Source of the DNA: Promethearchaeota archaeon Loki_b32
GTDB lineage: Archaea > Asgardarchaeota > Lokiarchaeia > Sigyniarchaeales > SOKP01
Direction: 5' to 3'
Assembly (NCBI GenBank): GCA_005223125.1
Contig: NJBH01000002.1
Location: 171,950-235,949, forward strand
DNA: 64,000 nt
Of the stretch, positions 27,922 through 36,626 are shown one piece after another (positions within the stretch are counted from its first letter, which is position 1; each line of letters opens with the position of its first letter). The position numbers were made by a program, and so were the translations under genes. Under the pieces are notes generated by a model, which worked only from the letters and a program-made list of their open reading frames with translations, ran no database searches and was not told where the DNA came from.

Positions 27922-28920
27922 TTGCTCTTGCGAATATCTAAAATATTACAAAATCTAATAGTTATATCATTAGGAATTCTATTTACCATTAGTTTATTTT
28001 ATTTGACTCTTGAGTTCGGTAATATATTACATCTATTATTAAAACCGTTAACTCCAACACCTTATTATCTTACACTTCCTCCTAATATTCAAGAAATTGG
28101 TTTAATCTGTCTTTGTATTATTATAATAATTATAATATTAGGCTTTATAATAAAAAATGTAACAATATCTTCTATTGGGTCTTTTATTTTATTTCTACCC
28201 ACTTTTGCACATTTTCTTGGGGGAATGTTCTTGCTTGTAGGTATTCAAGTATTACAAGTTATTCTATTTCCTTTGAATTCATCTGAATATGATCTATTAT
28301 CTTTTGGATCTATTATTAAATTGCCTTATATTATCATTGAATATTTTTATAATGATAATATAAAGTTAACATCGTTTTCAATGAATAAAGAGCTTTTTAT
28401 AACATATTTTAGCTATGGCATTATTTTAATTGGACTTGTAATATTTTCCTATGGAGTAATTGCATGGCTTCAAGGAGTTCTTAAAAAAAAAGATATTTTT
28501 GATTTTTCTATTTATAAATATTCACGCCATCCACAATATTTAGGATATCTTCTCTGGAGTTATGGTATATATCTCTTAACATTAATACCCAAAAGTTTAC
28601 CTCGTGGTGGGATACTATTTGAATATACTTTTGTTTGGTATCTCTCAGCACTGATAATTATTAGTGTTGCGTTATATGAGGAAGTCTTAATGAATGATAA
28701 ATTTCCAGAAAAATATGCTGAGTATAGAAAAAAAGTATCGTTTTTAATTCCAATGCCTAAAATATTTAAATCTATATTTACTATGCCAATGAGGTTGGTA
28801 TTTAAAAAAGATTTACCAGAGAACAGAAAAGAAATTCTTTTTCTATTAGTTTTCTATGGATTACTAATTATTTTTATTTCTTTTTTATTAAACCCTTTTC
28901 TAATTATTAATATAAATTGA
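27922..28920 (+). CDS. Membrane methyltransferase of the isoprenylcysteine carboxyl methyltransferase type
   Basis: Polytopic membrane protein of 332 aa. The C-terminal third carries the ICMT/PEMT-type signature: YSRHPQYLGYLLWSYGIYLL (about 194-213), later VALYEEVLMNDKFPEKYAEYRKKVSFLIP, which form the SAM- and substrate-binding part of these enzymes. Seven or eight membrane helices are predicted, with an extra pair at the N-terminus and one helix after the signature. Substrate could be a lipid, quinone-like compound or prenylated protein. The TTG start is uncertain; no ATG occurs in the first part of the frame. It lies within the 2-kb segment flanked by 152-bp repeats. Confidence 0.75.
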   Translation: MLLRISKILQNLIVISLGILFTISLFYLTLEFGNILHLLLKPLTPTPYYLTLPPNIQEIGLICLCIIIIIIILGFIIKNVTISSIGSFILFLPTFAHFLGGMFLLVGIQVLQVILFPLNSSEYDLLSFGSIIKLPYIIIEYFYNDNIKLTSFSMNKELFITYFSYGIILIGLVIFSYGVIAWLQGVLKKKDIFDFSIYKYSRHPQYLGYLLWSYGIYLLTLIPKSLPRGGILFEYTFVWYLSALIIISVALYEEVLMNDKFPEKYAEYRKKVSFLIPMPKIFKSIFTMPMRLVFKKDLPENRKEILFLLVFYGLLIIFISFLLNPFLIININ

Positions 28921-28946
28921 TAAAGAATATTTTTGATTTGGTAACC

Positions 28947-29132
28947 TTACTTTTTATGATGTTTTTCTCTTCCTGACCATAATAAGCCGTATAAGCTCAC
29001 AAACATGATGATCATAACGATTATTTGATATAGTTCACTAGATTCTTTTAATATGAATAAAATAAAAGCCATAGTGATTACAGGAGTAGGGGTGGTAATC
29101 ATGCTAGCCACAGCCACATCTACATGCTTCAC
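28947..29132 (-). CDS. Small membrane protein (tentative)
   Basis: A 61-aa frame with one or two hydrophobic helices (PVITMAFILFILK, YQIIVMIIMFVSLYGLLWS) and a basic His/Lys tail (REKHHKK), fitting a small inner-membrane protein. No ribosome-binding site; the overlapping frame just upstream encodes a short Cys-rich stretch, CCEACRCGCG, ending in a stop, so the real start or frame is unclear. Confidence 0.4.
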   Translation of the reverse strand: MKHVDVAVASMITTPTPVITMAFILFILKESSELYQIIVMIIMFVSLYGLLWSGREKHHKK

Positions 29133-29152
29133 AGCATAAAACCAATTAACGA

Positions 29153-29304
29153 CTTTGTGGAACCCTGATGATGAAAGTTTGGAAAAATGCGTAGAATTCG
29201 GCAGAGATATAGCTAATACTAAATAATTAAATTTTTTTAATATATTTTTTATTTCAAAATGTTAATATCAATAAGTAAGTCATGAAAAAATAAAACCAAA
29301 AATA
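29153..29304. repeat. 152-bp direct repeat, copy 2
   Basis: Second copy of the flavoprotein 3' end, detached from any complete gene; it has the last 24 codons and stop of that gene and its downstream flank, one mismatch from 27009-27160. It ends 17 bp before the stop of the convergent zinc-ribbon gene. Confidence 0.95.
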
Positions 29305-29320
29305 GAGATTATTTATTTTA

Positions 29321-29971
29321 TTAATGTTCATGTGGTAAAGGTTTTCCACAAAATGGACAAAATCTAAATCCTAAATCTTTACCGCAATAAGGGCAAAATT
29401 CCCCCTCTTTACTAACAGATCCTTTTACTTCAGCCCCCTCTTTAGGTATTGAAGGTAATTGTCTGGTTGTTTTTATTGTTGAGGTTGCTGTTTGCGCTTC
29501 CGCCTTTCTTGCTGCGACTGTCGCTTTAAACGCTTGTCGTCGCTCTTCCTCAAGTTCTCCCTGGGTTTGAGTTCCCTCTGTTTTTACCCACCCTTGAACC
29601 TGAGGCCTTTTTAATTCACTTTCTGGAACTTTGTCTAATTTTATTTCTTTAGTATCTGATAAAGGAACTACATCCTTCTTCTGAGCCCTCTTCTGCACGG
29701 CTTGTTTGGTAAGAGCTTGAGTTGTCTTCATAACTTGATGTGGATTAATATTGGGAATAGCTACAGTTCTAAGAACCCAACCCACGATAAGATTTTGGTT
29801 TGGAAAATCACCTTCGACATCTTCATCCTTAAAAACGTAAGAATCGAGTATATTTTTTCCTTTGAGCATACGCACAGCCCATTTCTCATTAATAAGACCT
29901 AATTGAAGCCTATAAGACGTACCTGGAATGCCTAACTGTCCGGAAAGTGGCTCGAATCCTTTTTCAGTCAA
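29321..29971 (-). CDS. Lokiarchaeal-type protein with C-terminal double zinc knuckle
   Basis: A protein of 216 aa with three parts: an N-terminal domain (~1-90, including YRLQLGLINEKWAVRMLKGK and LIVGWVLRTVAIPNINP) of unknown fold, a low-complexity Gln/Lys/Thr linker (~90-185), and a C-terminal zinc ribbon with CPYCGK and CPFCGK (about 193-212). The ribbon is of the type found on many regulatory adaptor proteins. It is divergent from the third JAMM gene (210 bp between starts), so the two may share a control region. Function unknown. Confidence 0.65.
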   Translation of the reverse strand: MTEKGFEPLSGQLGIPGTSYRLQLGLINEKWAVRMLKGKNILDSYVFKDEDVEGDFPNQNLIVGWVLRTVAIPNINPHQVMKTTQALTKQAVQKRAQKKDVVPLSDTKEIKLDKVPESELKRPQVQGWVKTEGTQTQGELEEERRQAFKATVAARKAEAQTATSTIKTTRQLPSIPKEGAEVKGSVSKEGEFCPYCGKDLGFRFCPFCGKPLPHEH

Positions 29972-30180
29972 TATAAATCACTTTTTTTTTCTAAATTATA
30001 TGGTTTCAGTAATACTATAATGATAAATTTTGAATTTAAATTATTTTTTATTTATTGTAAAAATTTGTCTTATAGTTTAAAATTTTTTTAATTTAGATAA
30101 GTGATTAAAAACACATAAATACAAAAAATTGTATTAATTCGTAAAAAACCATTTTTTAAAAAAAATAAGGAGATTTTACA

Positions 30181-31131
30181 ATGGTTGTTATTATTCCTAA
30201 GAGCGCATATCTAGCAGTAGTAGCTGCTTCTGTTAGATTTGCTAACGCACGTATTCCAAAAGGTGATTGGCTTGAGGTTAGCGGAATTTTTATAGGAAAG
30301 AATGAGGGTGATGATGTAATAATAACAGAAGCATATCCCATTATGCATCAAGAATTAGATAAAGATGCTGTAATCGATCAATATAAATGGTCTGATGACG
30401 ATTATGTTGCTCTCAGTATTATTGATGATGAAGCATTTGGGAAAGGAGAATTTACAATAGGATGGTGGCACAGTCACCCTGGGTTCAAAATTATGTTAAG
30501 CCATATTGACATTCAAACTACTCTCTCTTATCAACAAAATAATCCCTTAGCAATTTCACTGGTCTTCAACCCTACACGACTACTCCGGCAAATTGAAGTG
30601 GCAGATAAGAAAGGAGATCCTGATATACAATTAAAGAACGATCCAGGTTTTAAGATATTCAGGTTAGATGATGTTAATCGTGGTACTGAAGCTTCGTATC
30701 ACACAGCAGATTTCAAAATTGAGGGATACGAAAGCATGGAACAGTTAAATGCATTAACTCAGAAATTTATTGTTGATATCACAAATTTTTTCCCAAAAGA
30801 AAAGGTTCCAAAGACATATAGTAAATTCATTGATGACCGCATAACACAATTGAATAGTTTATTTCTTGGAACTGAAGAATACTTAACTACTTTGACACAT
30901 CGGGGTGAAAAGGCAAGAATACCAGAAGTACTAGAAAATCAAAGTGTAGAAATTCGTAAATTTGTGGCAGAAACATTTGTCAAAATAGAAAATATCAAAG
31001 AATTCATGAATTATTTAGAATATAAAGAGAAGGAAGTAATTATACCCCAAATTGAGAGTATTCTACACAAATGGGATGAACAAGTTGCAGGAGTAGACAA
31101 AAGATTAAAGCAAATAAAGAAGAAATTTTAA
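30181..31131 (+). CDS. JAMM (JAB1/MPN) metalloprotease-domain protein, copy 3
   Basis: A 316-aa JAMM protein with an intact zinc site: Glu32 (LEVSGIFIG), His97 and His99 (WWHSHPG), Ser107 and Asp110 (MLSHID). The Met before the Gly of the first motif is replaced by Ser (VSG rather than VMG). The C-terminal ~120 residues are helical with a shorter coiled coil than the two genes at 22.6-25.5 kb. A Shine-Dalgarno, AAGGAG, lies 8 nt before the ATG. The chelatase-like gene follows after 124 bp. Possible roles: deubiquitinase-like, desampylase-like or metal-dependent peptidase; choice not possible from sequence alone. Confidence 0.88.
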   Translation: MVVIIPKSAYLAVVAASVRFANARIPKGDWLEVSGIFIGKNEGDDVIITEAYPIMHQELDKDAVIDQYKWSDDDYVALSIIDDEAFGKGEFTIGWWHSHPGFKIMLSHIDIQTTLSYQQNNPLAISLVFNPTRLLRQIEVADKKGDPDIQLKNDPGFKIFRLDDVNRGTEASYHTADFKIEGYESMEQLNALTQKFIVDITNFFPKEKVPKTYSKFIDDRITQLNSLFLGTEEYLTTLTHRGEKARIPEVLENQSVEIRKFVAETFVKIENIKEFMNYLEYKEKEVIIPQIESILHKWDEQVAGVDKRLKQIKKKF

Positions 31132-31255
31132 TTTAAATCCTAATTTTCATCTTATTTTTAGTTTTGATAAATTTTTATTTGATTCCGCTTTTCTTTGATT
31201 AAATATACGATTATTTATTACAAAATCAGAGAATTTTTAGAACACGGTCCTTATA

Positions 31256-33460
31256 ATGAGAAAAATTAACTTCCCCTTTTCTGCGATTCTTGGTCAAGAT
31301 AAAATGAAGATGGGGCTAGTTCTGAATGTTATTGACCCTGCTATTGGAGGGATCCTCTTAACTGGTCACCAAGGTACTGGGAAAAGCACAGCAGTAAGAT
31401 CTCTCGTAGAATTGATGCCTCAAATAGAAGTCATTAAAGGTTGTGAATTTTCATGCGATCCTAATTCAGATATCGATGATTTATGTCAAGGGTGTATTGA
31501 GAGAAAGGAAAGGAAAACAATTGAGACTGAATTCAGGGATATGTGGCTAGTAAATTTACCTTTGGGTGTTACAGAAGATATGGTATGTGGAAGTCTATCT
31601 ATAGACAAGGTTTTAACTGAAGGAATAAGAGCATTACATCCAGGTTTACTTGCTAAAGCAAATAGAGGAATTCTATATGTGGATGAAATAAATCTGCTTC
31701 AAGATCATATTGTCGATGTCCTCTTAGACTCTGCTGCCTCAGGAGTAAATATTATAGAAAGAGAAGGCATTTCTGTATCACACCCTTCAAGATTCGTATT
31801 AGTTGGTTCTATGAATCCAGAAGAAGGTGATTTGCGACCTCAAATTGCTGATCGTCTCGGCTTAGAAGTTAGAATAAAAGCACCTCGAGATCCCGAATTA
31901 CGTGCTGAAATAACAAGAAGAGTTATAGAATTTGATGATCATCCAAAAGAATTCATTAAAAATTTTGAAGATGAACAGGAGAAATTAAGGCAACATATAT
32001 TAAATGCTAGAAATGTCTTGAAAGAAGTTCAAATTCCGAGCTCTGTTTATGAATTCGTATCAAAAATTGTAAATGAATTAGAGATATTTTCACAAAGAGC
32101 AGATATTACTTTTATAAGATGTGCTAGAGCTAATGCTGCTTTGAATAATAGAAAGGAAATATTAGAAGATGATCTAAATGTAGCAATGGATTTAGTATTT
32201 GAACATAGAATTCAATCACTTCATTATGAAATGACACCAGAAGAGATTAAATCTAAGATTGCTGAAGTTTATGGAAAAATAAAAGAAGCTTATGAGAATA
32301 CTAAAGTTCTCCAACCGAATAGAGAAACCGAGGGACCTTTAAAACATGATGATGGCTCTCAAAAGGAGTTTAAACGTCAATCGGTCGACCCTGATAAAGT
32401 TGACATTCCTGAGACTCAAGAACAGAAATTACCTCCTCCAAAATATCCAGATAACAAAAAAAGAAACCCTAAACCTGCCGGTGGTTGGAAGGTAAAGAAT
32501 ATTCCTTATGATGATGATCTTAGATTTTTTGAAGATAAAAAAACAGCAATTACATTTATTTATAAGATGGAAAAGAAAATGACATCCATCCTAGATAATA
32601 TTAGAAAAGATCGAAAGATATCTGATTATGGTGGTAGAGGAATAGGAAGGAGAATTAAAATATCGTCATCTCAAAAAGGAAGATATGTGTCTTATAGAAC
32701 CCCAATTCGTGAACAACCAAACAGGATTGCTTTAGATGCAACAATCAGAAATTATCTTAAAAATACTATTTATAATAAAACAGAGATTGATTTTCCTATA
32801 CATTTTAATAGATACGATTTAATGGATAAAATCTATGAGTATAGAGCACCATTAGCTCTCTTTTTTGTTCTAGATAGTTCAGCATCTATGCATTATGTAA
32901 TAAAACAAATGACAGATGTAATCTTATCTCTACATCGGGAGGGGTATAGAAAGAGAGATAAAATAGCATTAATAATTTTTCGTGGTAAAGAGGCTGTTGT
33001 CTTGCAGAAACCAACAGTTAATTTTAAAACAGCGGTTAATAAATTGAAAAAAATCGAGGGTAAATCATATACTCCAATGGCTGCAGGACTAAAAAAAGTA
33101 TCTGAACTAATAAGAGTTGAAAAATTGAAAGCGAGAAACATTATTCCCATTGTCTTTATCTGTAGCGACTGTGGAGCAAATATTTCCGTTAAATATCCTG
33201 ATTTAATAGCACAAATTGAGACAGATTATACTCTAATTACAAATGAATTAAAAGAGCTAACAAAAAAATTATCAAAACAAAATATCCATATGGTTGTGCT
33301 CGAACCGAAAAAATCCTATGCAACACATGCTCTGGGGGTACATACATATTCCGCAGGACATATTAAAAAGAACTTTAAGAAGTACGCAAATGCTCAGATT
33401 TATAAATTCAACAAATATAATCCCAACTCTTTAATATTAGAATTGAAAAAGATTCTCTAA
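31256..33460 (+). CDS. Magnesium/cobalt chelatase-type AAA+ ATPase fused to VWA domain (ChlI-ChlD like)
   Basis: Single-chain protein of 734 aa combining the ATPase (BchI/ChlI) and integrin-I-like (BchD/ChlD) parts of metal chelatases. Walker A is GHQGTGKST (37-45), Walker B is ILYVDEIN, followed by the sensor GSMNPEEGDLRPQIADR. A small cysteine set (CEFSCDP...CQGC) lies in an insertion after Walker A, as in many chelatase ATPases. Residues ~360-430 form a Pro/Lys/Glu-rich linker, and the C-terminus has a VWA domain with FVLDSSASM as MIDAS and YTPMAAGL. No catalytic ChlH/CobN subunit is in the window, so it may be a cobalamin-pathway chelatase or a MoxR-like chaperone. Confidence 0.87.
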   Translation: MRKINFPFSAILGQDKMKMGLVLNVIDPAIGGILLTGHQGTGKSTAVRSLVELMPQIEVIKGCEFSCDPNSDIDDLCQGCIERKERKTIETEFRDMWLVNLPLGVTEDMVCGSLSIDKVLTEGIRALHPGLLAKANRGILYVDEINLLQDHIVDVLLDSAASGVNIIEREGISVSHPSRFVLVGSMNPEEGDLRPQIADRLGLEVRIKAPRDPELRAEITRRVIEFDDHPKEFIKNFEDEQEKLRQHILNARNVLKEVQIPSSVYEFVSKIVNELEIFSQRADITFIRCARANAALNNRKEILEDDLNVAMDLVFEHRIQSLHYEMTPEEIKSKIAEVYGKIKEAYENTKVLQPNRETEGPLKHDDGSQKEFKRQSVDPDKVDIPETQEQKLPPPKYPDNKKRNPKPAGGWKVKNIPYDDDLRFFEDKKTAITFIYKMEKKMTSILDNIRKDRKISDYGGRGIGRRIKISSSQKGRYVSYRTPIREQPNRIALDATIRNYLKNTIYNKTEIDFPIHFNRYDLMDKIYEYRAPLALFFVLDSSASMHYVIKQMTDVILSLHREGYRKRDKIALIIFRGKEAVVLQKPTVNFKTAVNKLKKIEGKSYTPMAAGLKKVSELIRVEKLKARNIIPIVFICSDCGANISVKYPDLIAQIETDYTLITNELKELTKKLSKQNIHMVVLEPKKSYATHALGVHTYSAGHIKKNFKKYANAQIYKFNKYNPNSLILELKKIL

Positions 33461-33503
33461 CCATATATAATTGCTTTAAATTTTACATCTTTTATATTTT
33501 ATA

Positions 33504-34745
33504 ATGGTCAATAATTCAAATTCAGTACTTCTAGTAGGTTTTAATACTCGTCCCTTAGCCTATTCATTAAGGAACGCTGGTTACAAGGTCTATACCGTGG
33601 ATTTTTTCGGTGATATGGATCTTTATCCATATGTAGATGATTATATTATTGTACTGAAAGAGTTGGAAAGTAATTATTCTTCTTTGAAAAATAAATATAG
33701 TAAGTCTTTAGCTCATTTTGCTATGGAATTGCATCGTAAACATAGAGAAGTAAGGTTTTTATTAATAGGAAGTGGTTTAGATGATGCTTATGAAGAGAGG
33801 GAACTTATATTAGAGGAAATTAAAAGTTTTAATACTATTAACGTCAATAATGATTTACAAACAATTAGGAAATCAAGAGATGTTAAATATCTTTTTAATC
33901 TTCTAAAATCAAATGGTTATAAGGTACCTTTATCGTACAATTTTGAAACATTTCAAATAAAAAAGTTAAGCATGGAATTTCCTTTCATATTAAAAAAAAA
34001 GAGAAGCGCGGGGGGGACAAATGTTTATAAAATTGAAGACATAAAGAATTTAGTGTCTCAGATACAAATCCTTGAAAAGAGAGAATTCATTCCATCAGAA
34101 TGGATAATTCAAGAATATATTGAAGGGATTCCTGTTAGTTGTACGGTAGTTTCAAATGGTAAAGAGTGTGAAATTATATCTATTAATCGACAAATCATTG
34201 GTGAAAAGTTTCTTAATGCTCCTAAAGATTTTATGTATTGTGGAAATATTGTACCTGCTGGATTATCGGAAGATGAGGAAAAAATCATAGCTGAGATGTC
34301 GATATATTCAACTATAGAATTGGGACTAAAAGGAATTAATGGATTTGATTTTGTTCTAAAAGACCAATATCCATACCTTATGGAATGTAATCCAAGAATT
34401 CCTGGCTCAATTAGAGCCTCAGAATCTGTATTGGATTTGAATCTTTTAGATCTTCACATTAAAAGCTTTATACCTAATGAATGGGAAGATATTAAAAATT
34501 TACTTAAATCAAGAGAAATTAAAACTGTTGCAACAAAGTTAATCTTTTTTGCTCCGAAAGAAATTGATAAAGATATTGTGCCTAAAATTAATTATCTGAA
34601 ATTTATTCACGATAAATCTGAACCAATTAAAAATATTTTGAAGGGTGAACCCATATGTACAATATTATATAAAGCAAAAAACTTTTCTGAATCTTATTCA
34701 GGAGCAAAAAAGATTGTAAATAAGATATATAGAATTATTGAATAA
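33504..34745 (+). CDS. ATP-grasp enzyme (COG2232-like carboligase)
   Basis: A 413-aa predicted ATP-dependent carboxylate-amine ligase. The N-terminal segment VLLVGFNTRPLAYSLRNAGYKVYTVDFFGD is typical of the COG2232 group; the ATP-grasp core has FILKKKRSAGGTNVYKI (phosphate-binding loop), EWIIQEYIEGIPVSCTVV, and LKGINGFDFVL...YLMECNPRIPGS with the Mg-binding Glu and Asn. Substrates unknown; related enzymes occur near one-carbon cofactor and pteridine pathway genes. It begins 43 bp after the chelatase-like gene, so the pair probably forms one operon. Confidence 0.85.
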   Translation: MVNNSNSVLLVGFNTRPLAYSLRNAGYKVYTVDFFGDMDLYPYVDDYIIVLKELESNYSSLKNKYSKSLAHFAMELHRKHREVRFLLIGSGLDDAYEERELILEEIKSFNTINVNNDLQTIRKSRDVKYLFNLLKSNGYKVPLSYNFETFQIKKLSMEFPFILKKKRSAGGTNVYKIEDIKNLVSQIQILEKREFIPSEWIIQEYIEGIPVSCTVVSNGKECEIISINRQIIGEKFLNAPKDFMYCGNIVPAGLSEDEEKIIAEMSIYSTIELGLKGINGFDFVLKDQYPYLMECNPRIPGSIRASESVLDLNLLDLHIKSFIPNEWEDIKNLLKSREIKTVATKLIFFAPKEIDKDIVPKINYLKFIHDKSEPIKNILKGEPICTILYKAKNFSESYSGAKKIVNKIYRIIE

Positions 34746-34764
34746 TCTGTTCTATTAAATTATC

Positions 34765-35502
34765 CTACTGAATTATTGCCTTTATCTTAGCGATATATTG
34801 GCCTAGTTTCCTCCCATCTGACTCAGGAACCGCAAGTGCTAAAACCCTATTCTCATCTAAATCATGTAATATGACTGATCCATTCTCTCCACCTATTATA
34901 GAATACTCCATATGACTTTCTAATAAGACACCAGATAAATTATATAATGCTGCAACCATAGCTGAAAGAATTGGTTCAGGCATAGTGGATTGAATTTTAA
35001 TCGGCAATCCATCTTTAGTAATTATTGCTAAAACGAGAGTATTCGGGATTGCTCTCTTTAGACCTTTAAATATTTCTTCTTTAAGAATGTCCGATGTTTC
35101 AATAATTGCAGATACTTTTAGAGCCAATCTTTGTAGTCTATTTATATATGAATCTAATCCTTCGAGTTCCGCCATTTCTCGATTTAAATAAGTTATCATG
35201 GTTATATTTTCTGCCAAAATAGATAGAACAATCTTTTCCTTACCAATAATTAAGTTATAAGATACTTCCTGATTCAGGGAGTCCCTCAGCATTTTAGATG
35301 AAAGAAATACAAGGCTACTATTTGCTGCTGTAACTTCACCTGTTGTCATCTTAATATCTTTTTTGAAAATACTTGCGATTTTTGTACCCTCCGCCGTTCC
35401 AATATTAATACCAATTATGGCTGATGCTGATTCAAGCTCTTTTTCTATTATTTCTAACACATCAGATTTTAATTCTTCTAAAATTTTTTCTTGTTTCTCC
35501 AT
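34765..35502 (-). CDS. Tandem Roadblock/LC7-domain protein
   Basis: A protein of 245 aa made of two similar domains: residues ~15-115 and ~135-245, the second with TLVLAIITKDGLPIKIQST and GENGSVILHDLDENRVLALAVPE, the typical strand order of Roadblock/LC7. Such domains are regulators (GAP or GEF type) of small GTPases in MglA/MglB and Rag/Ragulator systems and are expanded in Asgard archaea. A possible partner, the MglA-like GTPase, is at 53994-54686, not adjacent. Tandem fusion rather than a homodimer is less usual. Converges on the ATP-grasp gene (20 bp apart). Confidence 0.8.
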   Translation of the reverse strand: MEKQEKILEELKSDVLEIIEKELESASAIIGINIGTAEGTKIASIFKKDIKMTTGEVTAANSSLVFLSSKMLRDSLNQEVSYNLIIGKEKIVLSILAENITMITYLNREMAELEGLDSYINRLQRLALKVSAIIETSDILKEEIFKGLKRAIPNTLVLAIITKDGLPIKIQSTMPEPILSAMVAALYNLSGVLLESHMEYSIIGGENGSVILHDLDENRVLALAVPESDGRKLGQYIAKIKAIIQ

Positions 35503-35745
35503 AAATCAATATTAGGATATTTGAAAATAAAAAGGTATTCTAATAATTCAGTAATAATTTTAAGAATATATGTAATAATATTAGTAAAGCTCTCAACATA
35601 AAAGACAAATTTATTACTAAAAATGGGAAAAAATGTAATCATTATAGTAAAAATTATAAATATTAAATATTATGACCTTTTTAATAGATTACATTTTAAC
35701 TTCAATTACCAATCCAATTTTAATTCAGATACAAAGCGATCTTTA

Positions 35746-36570
35746 ATGAATGATATAAATTTAATGAATGAAATCAATTCCTTAAAAAAACAATTAGAGG
35801 CTAAAGATAACCTCATCAAATTAAAAGATGAAATGGTTAAGGCCCTTGAAAATTCTCTAAAATTAAAAGATGAAACGATTGAAACTCTCGAGAAAACAAT
35901 AAAAACTAAAGACGAAAGCGTGAAAACATTAGAAAAAACTGTAGCACTAAAGGAAGAAGAAATTAAAAAATTAAGTTCTTCTACTGTTAATCAAAATCTC
36001 TTAAAAGAAAAGGATGAAACAATCGCTCAACTTCAAAAAGAAATAGAAATTTTAAATGAAGAATTAACTAAAGCAGATGAAGATTTAGAAAGCTTAGAAT
36101 TAGAAATTGAGAAACTTAGAAAGGCTCAAACTAGTTCTATGGATGTAGAAATTATTGATTTTACAAATGCAAAAATAAATAAATCTGAAATTCTAGCAAA
36201 AATGCGAGAAATATTAGAGAATGCTATTTCTAATGTTACAATTGTGGTTCCTAACATTGAAGAATTACAAGATCTTTACCTTTATGAACTTAGATCCTCT
36301 GTTTCTATGAATATAGCTTGTGGAATTAATCCAGGAATCGATCAACATGCCGAACTCCTAGATGAATTTGAAAGTCTAGATAACATTTCTCTTAGAAATT
36401 ATGAAAGAAAAGATAGGTATGTATTAACAAGAGATGGAGAAGAACTTTTAATAGCTGTTATAGGGAAATCTGAAGACAATAATCTAGTAATCCATACAAA
36501 AGATCCAAAACACTTCCGTATCTTAAATTCATTAGCCACAGAAAGTTGGATACAGAGTAGAAAAGTCTGA
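35746..36570 (+). CDS. Coiled-coil protein with C-terminal TrmB/PLD-like domain
   Basis: Begins with about 120 residues of strong coiled coil built from imperfect 14-residue repeats (for example LKLKDETIETLEKT, IKTKDESVKTLEKT), followed from about residue 130 by a globular domain: EIIDFTNAKINKSEILAKMREILENAISNVTIVVPNIEELQ...LIAVIGKSEDNNLVIHT, which resembles the PLD-like effector domain at the C-terminus of TrmB-family regulators. No DNA-binding winged helix is seen. ATG 35746 is preferred; an ATG at 35623 would add 41 residues that look non-coding (IIIVKIINIKYY). Possible stress or signalling adaptor. Confidence 0.6.
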   Translation: MNDINLMNEINSLKKQLEAKDNLIKLKDEMVKALENSLKLKDETIETLEKTIKTKDESVKTLEKTVALKEEEIKKLSSSTVNQNLLKEKDETIAQLQKEIEILNEELTKADEDLESLELEIEKLRKAQTSSMDVEIIDFTNAKINKSEILAKMREILENAISNVTIVVPNIEELQDLYLYELRSSVSMNIACGINPGIDQHAELLDEFESLDNISLRNYERKDRYVLTRDGEELLIAVIGKSEDNNLVIHTKDPKHFRILNSLATESWIQSRKV

Positions 36571-36626
36571 AAACTTACTCTTTTTTAGAAAACAAGACAT
36601 TTTTACTTTTTTAATTTATCCTCTTT

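Noticed and set aside
27009..29304. Classical integrative element with attL/attR
   Set aside because: No integrase, recombinase or tRNA target is present between the repeats, so only the repeat structure is claimed.
29945..29965. GGCTCGAATCC-like string resembling a tRNA T-loop
   Set aside because: It lies within the coding start of the zinc-ribbon protein (MTEKGFEPLSG), and no acceptor, D or anticodon stems can be folded around it.
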